This document shows, piece after piece, positions 42,144 through 50,296 of a DNA stretch of 51,545 nucleotides. How positions within the stretch are numbered: the stretch's first letter is position 1; every line of letters starts with the position of its first letter. The notes under the pieces were generated by a model. The model made no database searches. It had not been told where the DNA came from and saw nothing but the letters and a program-made list of their open reading frames with translations. Both the position numbers and the translations under genes were made by a program. The DNA comes from Lysinibacillus sp. BPa_S21 (GTDB taxonomy: Bacteria > Bacillota > Bacilli > Bacillales_A > Planococcaceae). The stretch lies in NCBI RefSeq assembly GCF_023337795.1, contig NZ_JALIRS010000019.1, positions 1 to 51,545 on the forward strand, given 5' to 3'.

Positions 42144-43490
42144 ATGTTGTTCATCATTATTTTAATTGGGGTACTGTTTGTTGTATTGGGAACAGCGAAG
42201 TTAAAGCTTCATCCGTTTTTGGCATTATTAATAAGCGCATTCTTTGTTGGAATTGTTTCGGGGATGCCTTTATTAGTAGTGGTTGAAAGCATTAACACCG
42301 GCTTTGGTGGGTTAATGACAAGTATTGGTTTAGTTATTATAGCAGGTACAATAATTGGTTTAATATTAGAAAAATCAGGGGCAGCTTATCGAATGGCAGA
42401 AGTGGTATTACGAGTTGTTGGTCCAAAGCGTCCTCAACTAGCAATGTCATTAATCGGTTATATCGTCTCAATCCCAGTCTTTTGTGATTCAGGCTTTATT
42501 ATTTTATCGAGCTTACAGAAATCTTTAGCTAAGCGTGCTAATGTAACAATCGCTTCGATGGCTGTAGCTTTAGCGACAGGACTTTTCGCTACACATGTAT
42601 TAGTACCTCCAACACCAGGGCCAATTGCTGCAGCTGGAAATATTGGTGCGACAGATTATTTAGGAACAGTTATTGTTATCGGGTTGATAGTAGCAATCCC
42701 AGCAACATTTGTAGGGTATTTATGGTCGGTTAAAGTAGCGACAAAAATTCGCGTACCAGAAGATGAATTAGAAGCATTAGATTATGAGGAAGTCGTAAAA
42801 TCCTTTGGTAAAATGCCATCAACGTTTAAAGCATTTTTACCTATTGTACTACCTATCGTATTAATTGGCATTGGTTCGATTGCTGCATTAGTAGGTGATC
42901 CAGAGTCAACATTAAATGTGATTTTCAGATTTCTAGGATCTCCAACAGTTGCTTTATTTTTAGGTGTTTTAGCAGCGTTTTTATTATTACCGGAAATTGG
43001 TGAAAATACGTTAACTGGTTGGATTGGTGAAAGCTTAAAAGAAGCAGCTCCTATTTTATTAATTACTGGAGCAGGTGGTTCATTTGGTACAGTAATAAAA
43101 AATGCTGGTGTTGGGGAAATACTACAGGAAATGGATTTAGGTATGTTTGCTTCAGGAAGCCTATTTCTCATTGTACCATTTATCGTAGCTGCAGCACTGA
43201 AAACAGCTCAAGGGTCTTCAACGACAGCGCTTGTTATTACATCTACACTTGTAGCACCAATGCTAGCCACACTTGGAATTGGGGGAGCGATACCGTTAGC
43301 ATTAGTTGTCATGGCGATAGGAGCTGGGGCAATGACAGTTAGCCATGTCAATGATAGTTTCTTCTGGGTCATTACACAGTATAGTGGAATGGAAGTGACG
43401 CAAGCCTACAAAGCGCAAACAGTAGCAACTTTACTACAAGGGCTAGTCACTATTGTCATAACAATGATCTTATGGTGGATTTTAGTTTAA
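42144..43490 (+). CDS. GntP family permease, probable glycerate/gluconate transporter
   Basis: A 448-residue transporter with about 12 hydrophobic helices. Typical GntP motifs are IPVFCDSGF, HVLVPPTPGPIAAA and AQGSSTTALV. Family members import gluconate or related acids with H+. Its ATG directly follows the TAA of glycerate kinase, so the substrate is probably glycerate. No terminator with a clear stem is seen right after; a repeat follows immediately. Confidence 0.92.
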   Translation: MLFIIILIGVLFVVLGTAKLKLHPFLALLISAFFVGIVSGMPLLVVVESINTGFGGLMTSIGLVIIAGTIIGLILEKSGAAYRMAEVVLRVVGPKRPQLAMSLIGYIVSIPVFCDSGFIILSSLQKSLAKRANVTIASMAVALATGLFATHVLVPPTPGPIAAAGNIGATDYLGTVIVIGLIVAIPATFVGYLWSVKVATKIRVPEDELEALDYEEVVKSFGKMPSTFKAFLPIVLPIVLIGIGSIAALVGDPESTLNVIFRFLGSPTVALFLGVLAAFLLLPEIGENTLTGWIGESLKEAAPILLITGAGGSFGTVIKNAGVGEILQEMDLGMFASGSLFLIVPFIVAAALKTAQGSSTTALVITSTLVAPMLATLGIGGAIPLALVVMAIGAGAMTVSHVNDSFFWVITQYSGMEVTQAYKAQTVATLLQGLVTIVITMILWWILV

Positions 43491-43545
43491 CTTCTTTCAG
43501 CAGATGTTTATGAGCGAAAGCATAGCGTCAGTTTCAGAAGTTTCT
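43491..43545 (+). repeat. Short dispersed repeat, CTTCT...AGAAG type
   Basis: It begins directly after the permease stop codon: CTTCTTTCAGCAGATG ... GAGCGAAAGCATAGCGTCAG ... TCAGAAGTTT. Homologous to 27821-27875. Confidence 0.65.
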
Positions 43546-43570
43546 CATCTCTGTAGGTATGGGGTGAATC

Positions 43571-43635
43571 TTCAGCAGGTGTCCTAATGTGCAAGTACAA
43601 AGCAGTATTTCACTTGCACTGAGACATAATTGATT
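43571..43635 (+). repeat. Dispersed repeat, AAGTACAAAGC...GAGACATAATTGATT type, copy 2
   Basis: Homologous to 30821-30887. In this copy the hairpin is GTGCAAGT/ACTTGCAC (43589-43619), different from the hairpin of the first copy, while the flanking blocks are conserved. Confidence 0.6.
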
Positions 43636-43639
43636 AGAG

Positions 43640-43672
43640 AACGAGAGCAGCCCATGGTTAGCTCTCTTTTTT
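43640..43672 (+). terminator. Terminator of the glycerate operon
   Basis: GAGAGC pairs with GCTCTC across a 12-nt loop and T6 follows. A TATAAT -10 for the next gene is at 43674-43679. Confidence 0.65.
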
Positions 43673-43704
43673 GTATAATAGAAAAATAGAAAGGAAGTTA
43701 GTAA

Positions 43705-44913
43705 ATGAAAAAAATAATAGTAGTGCTCCTTTGTATTTTTTTATTAGTAGGCTGTACGGAGGCATTAAATTCAGAGAAGGTATCCGTCACTGCAGGACAT
43801 GAAATGCGCGTACATTTTATTGATGTAGGACAAGGAGATTCGATTTTTATTGAATCGCCAAATGGCAAGACAATGCTTGTTGATGGAGGCGTTAAAGGAG
43901 CTGGACAACAGGTTGTTTCCTATTTGAAAGAGCTTGGTGTGAACAAGCTCGATATAGTGGTCGCCACCCATCCAGATGCAGATCATATTGGTGGTTTGAT
44001 TCCTGTGTTAAATTCGATAGATATTGGACAATTTTATGATTCAGGGAAGGTACATACATCTCAAACTTTTGAAGAAATGCTGACACTTATTGACACGAAG
44101 AATATCCCTTATAATGTTCCAAAAACAGGTGACAGTATAGCGTTTGATGATGATATTAAAGTGAAGGTGTTAAACGCTAATGAAAATGCAAGAGATAATA
44201 ATGATGCTTCCATTGTCTTAAAAATTGCCTATGGAAATGTATCATTTTTATTAACAGCTGACGCAGGAATAGCGTTAGAAAAAGAAATGATGAAGTACGA
44301 TGTGAAAGCAACGATTTTAAAGGCAGGACATCATGGCTCTAACACGAGTAGCTCTGTAGAGTTCGTTCAAGCAGTCCATCCGGAGGTAGCAATTTTAAGC
44401 TATGGAGAGGGAAATAAGTACGGCCATCCGCATGCTGAAGTAGTGGAGCGTTTGCAGGCAATTGGCAGTAAAATTTACGCTACGGCAGAAGCGGGAACTG
44501 TTATCGTATCAACAGATGGGGTAAACTATGACGTGAATTCGAAAGAAATGTCAGGAACAAATGCCTCAACATCACAAGTAACTAGTACGAATATCGCAAA
44601 ACCAAAAACAACTAGTGCAAATGTTGAGATTGTTAGTAAGGACTTAATAGACGAAATTGTAGGTATTAAAAATAATGGTAATGAAGCAGTGTCCTTAAAA
44701 GGTTGGCAGCTTATTTCGATTGAAGGAGATCAAGTTTTTAACTTTCCGAATGTGACATTGCAGCCAGGAAAAACGATTTATGTCACAAGCGGCTCCAATG
44801 CTCGAGAAGGTCAAAATTATTTAAAGTGGACAAATAAGCAAATTTGGCTGAATGATGGGGATGCTGCGCAATTACGTAATACGAAAGGGGACATTGTAAG
44901 TGAGCTCGACTAA
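43705..44913 (+). CDS. ComEC-like metallo-beta-lactamase lipoprotein with lamin-tail domain
   Basis: A 402-residue exported lipoprotein. The lipobox LLVGC gives Cys17. The MBL domain (about 33-265) has FIDVGQGDS, THPDADHIGG and KAGHHGSNTSS, as in the nuclease-like part of ComEC. A Thr/Ser-rich linker and a lamin-tail domain (about 300-402, IVGIKNNGNEAVSLKGWQL) follow. It likely hydrolyses phosphodiesters of extracellular DNA or nucleotides; the lamin-tail part may bind DNA or wall. It overlaps the DUF3006 gene by 14 nt. Confidence 0.88.
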   Translation: MKKIIVVLLCIFLLVGCTEALNSEKVSVTAGHEMRVHFIDVGQGDSIFIESPNGKTMLVDGGVKGAGQQVVSYLKELGVNKLDIVVATHPDADHIGGLIPVLNSIDIGQFYDSGKVHTSQTFEEMLTLIDTKNIPYNVPKTGDSIAFDDDIKVKVLNANENARDNNDASIVLKIAYGNVSFLLTADAGIALEKEMMKYDVKATILKAGHHGSNTSSSVEFVQAVHPEVAILSYGEGNKYGHPHAEVVERLQAIGSKIYATAEAGTVIVSTDGVNYDVNSKEMSGTNASTSQVTSTNIAKPKTTSANVEIVSKDLIDEIVGIKNNGNEAVSLKGWQLISIEGDQVFNFPNVTLQPGKTIYVTSGSNAREGQNYLKWTNKQIWLNDGDAAQLRNTKGDIVSELD

Positions 44914-45148
44914 ATACACCTTAGACCGTATTGAAGATGGATATGCAGTTTTCTTGAAGTACCCAGAGGAAGAGGAACAGCTAATCATTTTACAGTCTGC
45001 CATGAATAAACCAGTACAGGTAGGCGATCGCGTGCTAATTGAAGAAATTGATGGCATCTACCAAATAGAAATTTTAAAAGAAGAAACTGAGCAGAAAAAA
45101 GCCGAAATACAAAGTTTAATGGATAGATTGCGTAGGAAAAATCAATAG
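44900..45148 (+). CDS. DUF3006 family protein
   Basis: An 82-residue protein. The first 55 residues form a small beta domain (YTLDRIEDGYAVFLKYP ... VGDRVLIEEIDG), and the end is a charged helix. Start GTG 44900 lies inside the preceding gene, 9 nt after AAAGGGG, so translation is coupled. DUF3006 genes are regularly paired with ComEC-like MBL proteins, which suggests joint function. Confidence 0.85.
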   Translation: MSSTKYTLDRIEDGYAVFLKYPEEEEQLIILQSAMNKPVQVGDRVLIEEIDGIYQIEILKEETEQKKAEIQSLMDRLRRKNQ

Positions 45149-45164
45149 CTTTAGAATGAAGGAG

Positions 45165-45520
45165 AGGCTCATCACTAGAAGGTGGAGACGGAATTTGCTA
45201 AAGTGTATGCCATATATAGGTTGATTGGAGTGGAGGCTGGGTGACTCCTTGGGGATCAGCGATAGGGGAACGAAGGCTAAGAGCATCACATCCTGTGATA
45301 ACGCCTTCGTGACCAACCTCCTGCTGCTGCCGCTACGTTGCACTCACGCTTTCGCGCAAAAGACATCTGTTGGCCCGAGACCCTGGAGCGAGCAAAGCGA
45401 GTGAAGAGGCTCATCGGACGCCCCCAGGAAGCTCTGCTCTGCGCGAAAGCGAAGCGTCAGCGGCAAAGCACCCAGCCGTAACGGAAATCAACCCTACGCT
45501 GTGGTGATGAGCCTTTTTTT
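45165..45520 (+). terminator. Split terminator of the MBL-DUF3006 operon, interrupted by a repeat element
   Basis: AGGCTCATCAC (45165-45175) and GTGATGAGCCT (45504-45514), with T-run to 45520, are a perfect 11-bp terminator stem. The left arm is 17 nt after the DUF3006 stop. The arms are separated by 328 nt that contain the element at 45220-45492. Confidence 0.75.
45220..45492 (-). repeat. GTTGATT palindromic element, 273-bp long form inside a terminator
   Basis: Inverted relative to 25484-25789 and with the same modules: GGGGATCAGCGATAGGGGAA, GAACGAAGGCTAAGA ... TCACATCCTGTGA ... GCCTTCGTGACCAA, GCGAAAGCGAAGCGTCAGCG. It lies between the arms of the terminator at 45165-45520. Confidence 0.9.
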
Positions 45521-45619
45521 ACTGGCCAAATTGAACACGAAAATATCTGAAACGCTATGCTAAATATTTTGAATATATGCTAAAATAATTATACTAATAG
45601 GAAGCTAGGAGCTGACAAA

Positions 45620-46408
45620 ATGTCAATTAATACCATTATTTTTGATTTAGATGATACGCTATTATGGGACAAAAAATCCGTTAAAACAGCATTTGAGAAA
45701 ACGTGTGAATATGCAGCAACGATACATAATGTAAATCCTGCTGAGCTAGAGGAAGCGGTACGTAAAGAAGCACGTGCACTTTACGAAGGCTATGAAACAT
45801 ATGATTACACGGTGTTAATTGGCATTAACCCATTCGAAGGACTTTGGGGAACATTCGATGATCCAACAGATTCTTTTCAAAAAATGAAAAATATTGTACC
45901 GAGTTATCGTACAGAAGCATGGACAAAAGGCTTAGCAGCTTTAGGTATTGATGATACTCAGCTAGGGGCGGAGCTTGGGGAGCGCTTTGTGGCAGAGCGT
46001 AAAGTATCTCCATTCTTATATGAAGATACTTTTGAGGTGCTAGATAAGCTGAAAGGAAAGTATCAACTTGTATTACTAACAAATGGAGCACCAAGTTTAC
46101 AAAATTTAAAGCTAGAAATTACACCAGAAATCGCGCCTTATTTTGACCATATTATTATCTCTGGGGACTTTGGCAAAGGGAAACCAGATGCCTCTATTTT
46201 CGAACATGTAATGGAGAAAGCCGGTATTACTGCAGACGATGCAATCATGGTTGGAGATAACTTAAACACGGATATTTTAGGCTCATCCCGTGTTGGTATG
46301 CGCAACGTTTGGATCAATCGTGAAAACAATGTACCAAATGGTGTTGTCACGCCATCATACGAGGTCGATTCTTTAACGGCATTATTAGAACTTGTAAATA
46401 AGCTATAA
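45620..46408 (+). CDS. HAD-superfamily hydrolase
   Basis: A 262-residue HAD phosphatase. Motif I is FDLDDTLLW (Asp9, Asp11), motif II LLTNGAP, motif III Lys in GKGKPDASIF and motif IV VGDNLNTDILGS. The helical cap lies between about 15 and 125. Substrate unknown; relatives act on phosphoserine, nucleotides or haloacids. Confidence 0.88.
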   Translation: MSINTIIFDLDDTLLWDKKSVKTAFEKTCEYAATIHNVNPAELEEAVRKEARALYEGYETYDYTVLIGINPFEGLWGTFDDPTDSFQKMKNIVPSYRTEAWTKGLAALGIDDTQLGAELGERFVAERKVSPFLYEDTFEVLDKLKGKYQLVLLTNGAPSLQNLKLEITPEIAPYFDHIIISGDFGKGKPDASIFEHVMEKAGITADDAIMVGDNLNTDILGSSRVGMRNVWINRENNVPNGVVTPSYEVDSLTALLELVNKL

Positions 46409-46550
46409 GCTAAAATAAATTTTAATGCGTAACAATAAACATCATTAGTTATGAGAAGACAGGCTGGTTGATAGTTATAATTAAAATACTATATGAGACA
46501 GGCTTACTGCTCTTCGTGAAATGCTAAATAGGGTGTCTGTCTATAGTCTG

Positions 46551-46588
46551 AAATGTACTGATTCATCAAAGAATCAGTACATTTTTTG
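46551..46588 (+). terminator. Strong terminator upstream of the aromatic cluster
   Basis: AAATGTACTGATTC pairs exactly with GAATCAGTACATTT, then a T-run. It lies 140 nt after the HAD gene. The 46409-46773 gap also has GACAGGCT-type short direct repeats; I see no convincing gene there. Confidence 0.88.
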
Positions 46589-46773
46589 TTTTTATCGAAG
46601 GGAAATGTCGAAACATTTTGTTATTCGATTGAGTGAATTATCAGAAAATATAATTTATACTATTATTGAATATAAAAGTAAATACTTTCAATCTAGTGAG
46701 TTCGATTTGAAGAAAATGTACAAGCCTTGCTATTGTAAGAAAAATATATAGGACTTTATGTTAAGGGGTGTAT

Positions 46774-48561
46774 ATGATGAAAGCAAATCGTTTAGTGTTT
46801 GAAAATTCAATTGATATTAATCCTCGTTCGGGCATCATCAAGTTCAATGGGAATCGAATGATTTTAAAATCAGCTGAGGCACTTGGGTTTTTTAGGCGTG
46901 ACATCATTCAAACTTTGAATATGGAGCGAGCTAAAGGCTTTTTATTACGTTATGGTTGGGCATGCGGTTATAGTGCTGGTGGCTCGATTGAGAAGATGTA
47001 CCATTGGAAAGAGTTAAAAGAGTTAATAAGAGCTGGCGCGGCGATCCATACATTAGAGGGTGTTGTTAGTGTAGAAATTGATGTATTGGAAATAAGCGAT
47101 GATAAATTTGAAATGGAAGGCAGGTGGTTCAATTCATACGAGGCGGAGGAGCATGTCCGCCATTTTGGCTTTAGCGACGAAAGTGTATGTTGGACATTGA
47201 TCGGCTATGTAGCAGGTTTTCTAGCAAAAACCTATCCAAAGGAGCTTGTCGTATTTGAAGAAAAATGTCGTGGCAAATGCGATGACTATTGTAAATTTGT
47301 CGTTCGAACAAAGGAGCATGCTACAGCAAAGCAATTAGATATATTACGATATTTTCAAGAAACTTCCTTAGCTGACGAATTAGATGCTACGTATAATGAG
47401 TTAAAAACATTGAATAATTCTATCCTCCATTCTGACACCATCCATAAACAAATGACACATGCTATGCTAGAAGGCTATACGTTGAATCAACTTTTACATC
47501 TTTTAAGTGATGCTTTGCAATGCAGTGTCACAATAGAACGTAGATATTTAATGAAGCCTATTGGCTACTATTTTATGCATAAGGATGATGAGCAACTTTA
47601 TATAGAGGGAAGTCGTAAGAGAAAAGAGTTTCGACATGAGTATGAGATTATGACCATGAAAAAACAATTGGGGGCTTTAGTGATTCTTAGCCATAATAAG
47701 CTAACGCGCGAGCAGGAAATGATTATTGAGCGCGCTGTAACAGTCTTCTCCATTTATTTATATACACAGATGCAAATTGCTCAATCACAGTGGCAACGAA
47801 AGTCTGATTTTTTAGATGAAATCATGAATAGACAATCTTCCACAGAGGAACTCATTAAAAAGGCTCGTAGTATTTTCCATTTTGATCCGAGTAAAAACAA
47901 TCGGGTAATTGTCATAACAACTGAGCATGAGGACCCAGAGATTTTGCACAGCTTTTTAATGACAGAGTATTTAAATGTGGAGTGCTTTATTAAAAATCAA
48001 GATGTCCTCCTTATTCTAGAGGATTGTGAGAAAAATACCGAATTTATGTCGGACTTTATTAGCGTATTATCGAAACGTTTAAAAGAGAGATTCAAACAAT
48101 CTATATTTCAAATTGGTGTAGGGAAAAATGCTGAGAAGTTAGAGGAAATTGGCAACAGTCACAACGAGGCAAGACTGATTTGTCAATTTTTACGATATGC
48201 AGCTCCTGGTCAGACTCAATCGGCTATTTACGAAAACTTTCAGCACATTATGTTATTTTTAAAGACGACAAACCCAAAGGAGCTTTTACAGTTTTATGAA
48301 GAGATACTTGGCCATCTATTAAGTTATGATGAGCAAAATAATGCAACACTTGTCTATACGTTAGAGGTATTTCTAAACCACAGTGGGAATGTCAATAAAA
48401 CAGCGAAGGCTTTGAATCTATCAATTCCTGGCTTTCGTTATCGAATGGAAAAAATTGAATCTTTATTGCAAGAAGATTTGCGGACAGGAGATGGACGTTT
48501 CCGATGCCAGTTAGCCTTGAAAATCTTTTATGTAATGAAAGCGCTAGAAAATAAAAAATAG
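46774..48561 (+). CDS. XylR_N-V4R-PucR aromatic-responsive transcriptional regulator
   Basis: A 595-residue activator. The XylR_N domain (about 8-100) and V4R domain (about 115-180) correspond to the phenol sensor of DmpR/MopR. Counting from ATG 46774, H92 and W118 match the phenol-contacting pair, and C139, E162, C165 and C173 match the zinc ligands in spacing (23, 3 and 8 residues). A linker and CdaR-like region follow. The C-terminus is a PucR HTH (about 525-585, NHSGNVNKTAKALNLSIPGF), not a sigma54 AAA+ domain. ATG 46774 or 46777 follows AAGGGGTG. It probably activates the two genes downstream in response to phenol-like compounds. Confidence 0.9.
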   Translation: MMKANRLVFENSIDINPRSGIIKFNGNRMILKSAEALGFFRRDIIQTLNMERAKGFLLRYGWACGYSAGGSIEKMYHWKELKELIRAGAAIHTLEGVVSVEIDVLEISDDKFEMEGRWFNSYEAEEHVRHFGFSDESVCWTLIGYVAGFLAKTYPKELVVFEEKCRGKCDDYCKFVVRTKEHATAKQLDILRYFQETSLADELDATYNELKTLNNSILHSDTIHKQMTHAMLEGYTLNQLLHLLSDALQCSVTIERRYLMKPIGYYFMHKDDEQLYIEGSRKRKEFRHEYEIMTMKKQLGALVILSHNKLTREQEMIIERAVTVFSIYLYTQMQIAQSQWQRKSDFLDEIMNRQSSTEELIKKARSIFHFDPSKNNRVIVITTEHEDPEILHSFLMTEYLNVECFIKNQDVLLILEDCEKNTEFMSDFISVLSKRLKERFKQSIFQIGVGKNAEKLEEIGNSHNEARLICQFLRYAAPGQTQSAIYENFQHIMLFLKTTNPKELLQFYEEILGHLLSYDEQNNATLVYTLEVFLNHSGNVNKTAKALNLSIPGFRYRMEKIESLLQEDLRTGDGRFRCQLALKIFYVMKALENKK

Positions 48562-48564
48562 GGA

Positions 48565-48592
48565 AAGTCAGCGGATCTGCTGGCTTTTTTCT
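48565..48592 (+). terminator. Terminator of the regulator gene
   Basis: AAGTCAGC pairs with GCTGGCTT (one wobble) and T-rich sequence follows. Confidence 0.8.
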
Positions 48593-48643
48593 ATTTTCTG
48601 CGTAAATTCCTTTCAAATTTTAAAGAAAAGAAACAGAATACTA

Positions 48644-48678
48644 TACTTTTTGTAAATTATCTAAAAATTGAAAAAGTA
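48644..48678 (+). promoter_or_regulatory. Inverted repeat upstream of the monooxygenase gene
   Basis: TACTTTTT (48644-48651) and AAAAAGTA (48671-48678) are perfect inverted half-sites 19 nt apart, 55 nt before the gene. It is a candidate binding site for the PucR-type regulator. This is a weak inference in AT-rich DNA. Confidence 0.4.
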
Positions 48679-48732
48679 ATACAGTTAAATAGACATGTCA
48701 AACAAGAAAAAATAATTGTAGGAGGGAAGCGA

Positions 48733-50274
48733 ATGGTTGTAAAGCAAGGTACGAAGCCATTGACAGGGCAGGAATATTTAGAAAGTTTAAAGGATAGCCG
48801 GGAAATTTGGTTACATGGTGAACGTGTGAAGGATGTCACGACCCATCCGGCTTTTCGAAATTCGGCACGATCGATTTCGCGTTTATATGATGCCATGCAT
48901 GACCCAAAGTACAAAGATATTTTAACTTGTGAAACGGATACGGGTAGTGGAGGTTATACGCATAGTTATTTCCGGGCAGCACGTAGCGCGGATGATTTAA
49001 TTAAAGGACGAGATGCTATTGTTGCTTGGGCCCGTCTTACATATGGGCAGATGGGGCGGACACCAGACTATAAAGCTTCATTCCTTGCAACACTTGGAGG
49101 GAATCCTGAATATTATTCACCTTACCAGGAAAATGCAAAGCGTTGGTATAAAGAATCGCAAGAACGAAATTGGTTCTTTAATCATGCAATTGTGAATCCA
49201 CCTGTTGATCGACATAAAGATGTCCATGAAGTAGGAGATGTTTTTATCCAAGTAGAGCGTGAAACTGACGAAGGCCTGATTATTAGTGGCTCAAAGATGG
49301 TGGCTACAGGATCAGCTATTACTAATTACAATTTTGTTGGTACGTATGGATTACCGATTAAAGATAAAAAATTTGCTGTTGTCTTTATTGCACCAATGGA
49401 TGCACCCGGTGTGAAGCTTATTAGTCGTGCTTCGTATGAAATGACGTCTGCAGTTATGGGGAGTCCATTCGATTACCCGCTAAGTAGTCGTTTCGATGAA
49501 AATGATGCGGTCCTTGTGTTTGAGCAAGCACTTATCCCGTGGGAAAATATTTTAATTTATGAAGATATGCAAAAAACAACTTCATTCTTTGTAGAAAGCG
49601 GTTTCATTAATCGTTTTACTTTCCAAGGTGTCACACGCTTAGCGGTGAAATTAGATTTTATTATTGGTGTCTTATTGAAAGCATTGAAAACAGCGGGCAC
49701 TGATCAATTCCGTGGTGTACAGGTGCATATTGGTGAAATTATAGCTTGGCGTCATATGTTCTGGTCATTAAGTGATGCTATGGCACTGAATCCTGAGAAA
49801 AAAGAAAATGGCACTGTTGTTCCGAATTTAAATGGCGGATTAGCCTACCGTGTATTTTTACAGGAAGGTTGGCCAAAGATTAAAGGTATCATTCAGCAGA
49901 TTGTAGCGGGGAATTTAATCGTCCAACCATCTAGTGCAAGGGATTTTTTAAATGAAGAATTCCGTCCGACATTAGATAAGCTTTACCGTGGTTCAAATGG
50001 TATTGAAGCACTTGAAAAAATTAAAACAATTAAGCTACTTTGGGATGCGATTGGTACTGAATTTGGCGGCCGTAGTGAATTATATGAACGTAATTATGCT
50101 GGAAATCATGAAGATATTCGATTACAAACATTATTCGGTGCACAAGGTAGCGGTAAAATAGATGAATTTATCGCGTTTGCTGAGCAATGTATGGCAGATT
50201 ACGATTTAACGGGGTGGACAGACCCTACGTGGGTTAACCCAGATGATGTGAATTATTTTGCAAATAAATACTGA
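48733..50274 (+). CDS. HpaB/PheA-type flavin-dependent aromatic monooxygenase
   Basis: A 513-residue oxygenase of the 4-hydroxyphenylacetate 3-monooxygenase (HpaB) family, with acyl-CoA dehydrogenase fold. The N-terminal domain starts TGQEYLESLKDSREIWLHGE; the flavin region has MVATGSAITNY and the C-terminus NYAGNHEDIRLQTLFG. It uses FADH2 from a separate reductase (HpaC/PheA2), which is not in this window. With a phenol-type sensor upstream and an extradiol dioxygenase downstream, phenol or 4-HPA ortho-hydroxylation is likely. Ribosome site AGGAGGG. Confidence 0.9.
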   Translation: MVVKQGTKPLTGQEYLESLKDSREIWLHGERVKDVTTHPAFRNSARSISRLYDAMHDPKYKDILTCETDTGSGGYTHSYFRAARSADDLIKGRDAIVAWARLTYGQMGRTPDYKASFLATLGGNPEYYSPYQENAKRWYKESQERNWFFNHAIVNPPVDRHKDVHEVGDVFIQVERETDEGLIISGSKMVATGSAITNYNFVGTYGLPIKDKKFAVVFIAPMDAPGVKLISRASYEMTSAVMGSPFDYPLSSRFDENDAVLVFEQALIPWENILIYEDMQKTTSFFVESGFINRFTFQGVTRLAVKLDFIIGVLLKALKTAGTDQFRGVQVHIGEIIAWRHMFWSLSDAMALNPEKKENGTVVPNLNGGLAYRVFLQEGWPKIKGIIQQIVAGNLIVQPSSARDFLNEEFRPTLDKLYRGSNGIEALEKIKTIKLLWDAIGTEFGGRSELYERNYAGNHEDIRLQTLFGAQGSGKIDEFIAFAEQCMADYDLTGWTDPTWVNPDDVNYFANKY

Positions 50275-50296
50275 AAACAATTAGGGGGAATGTTGG

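Noticed and set aside
46521..46751. 76-residue ORF before the XylR_N-type regulator
   Set aside because: It spans the terminator at 46551-46588; an internal ATG near 46605 has its purine run too close to act as a normal ribosome site.
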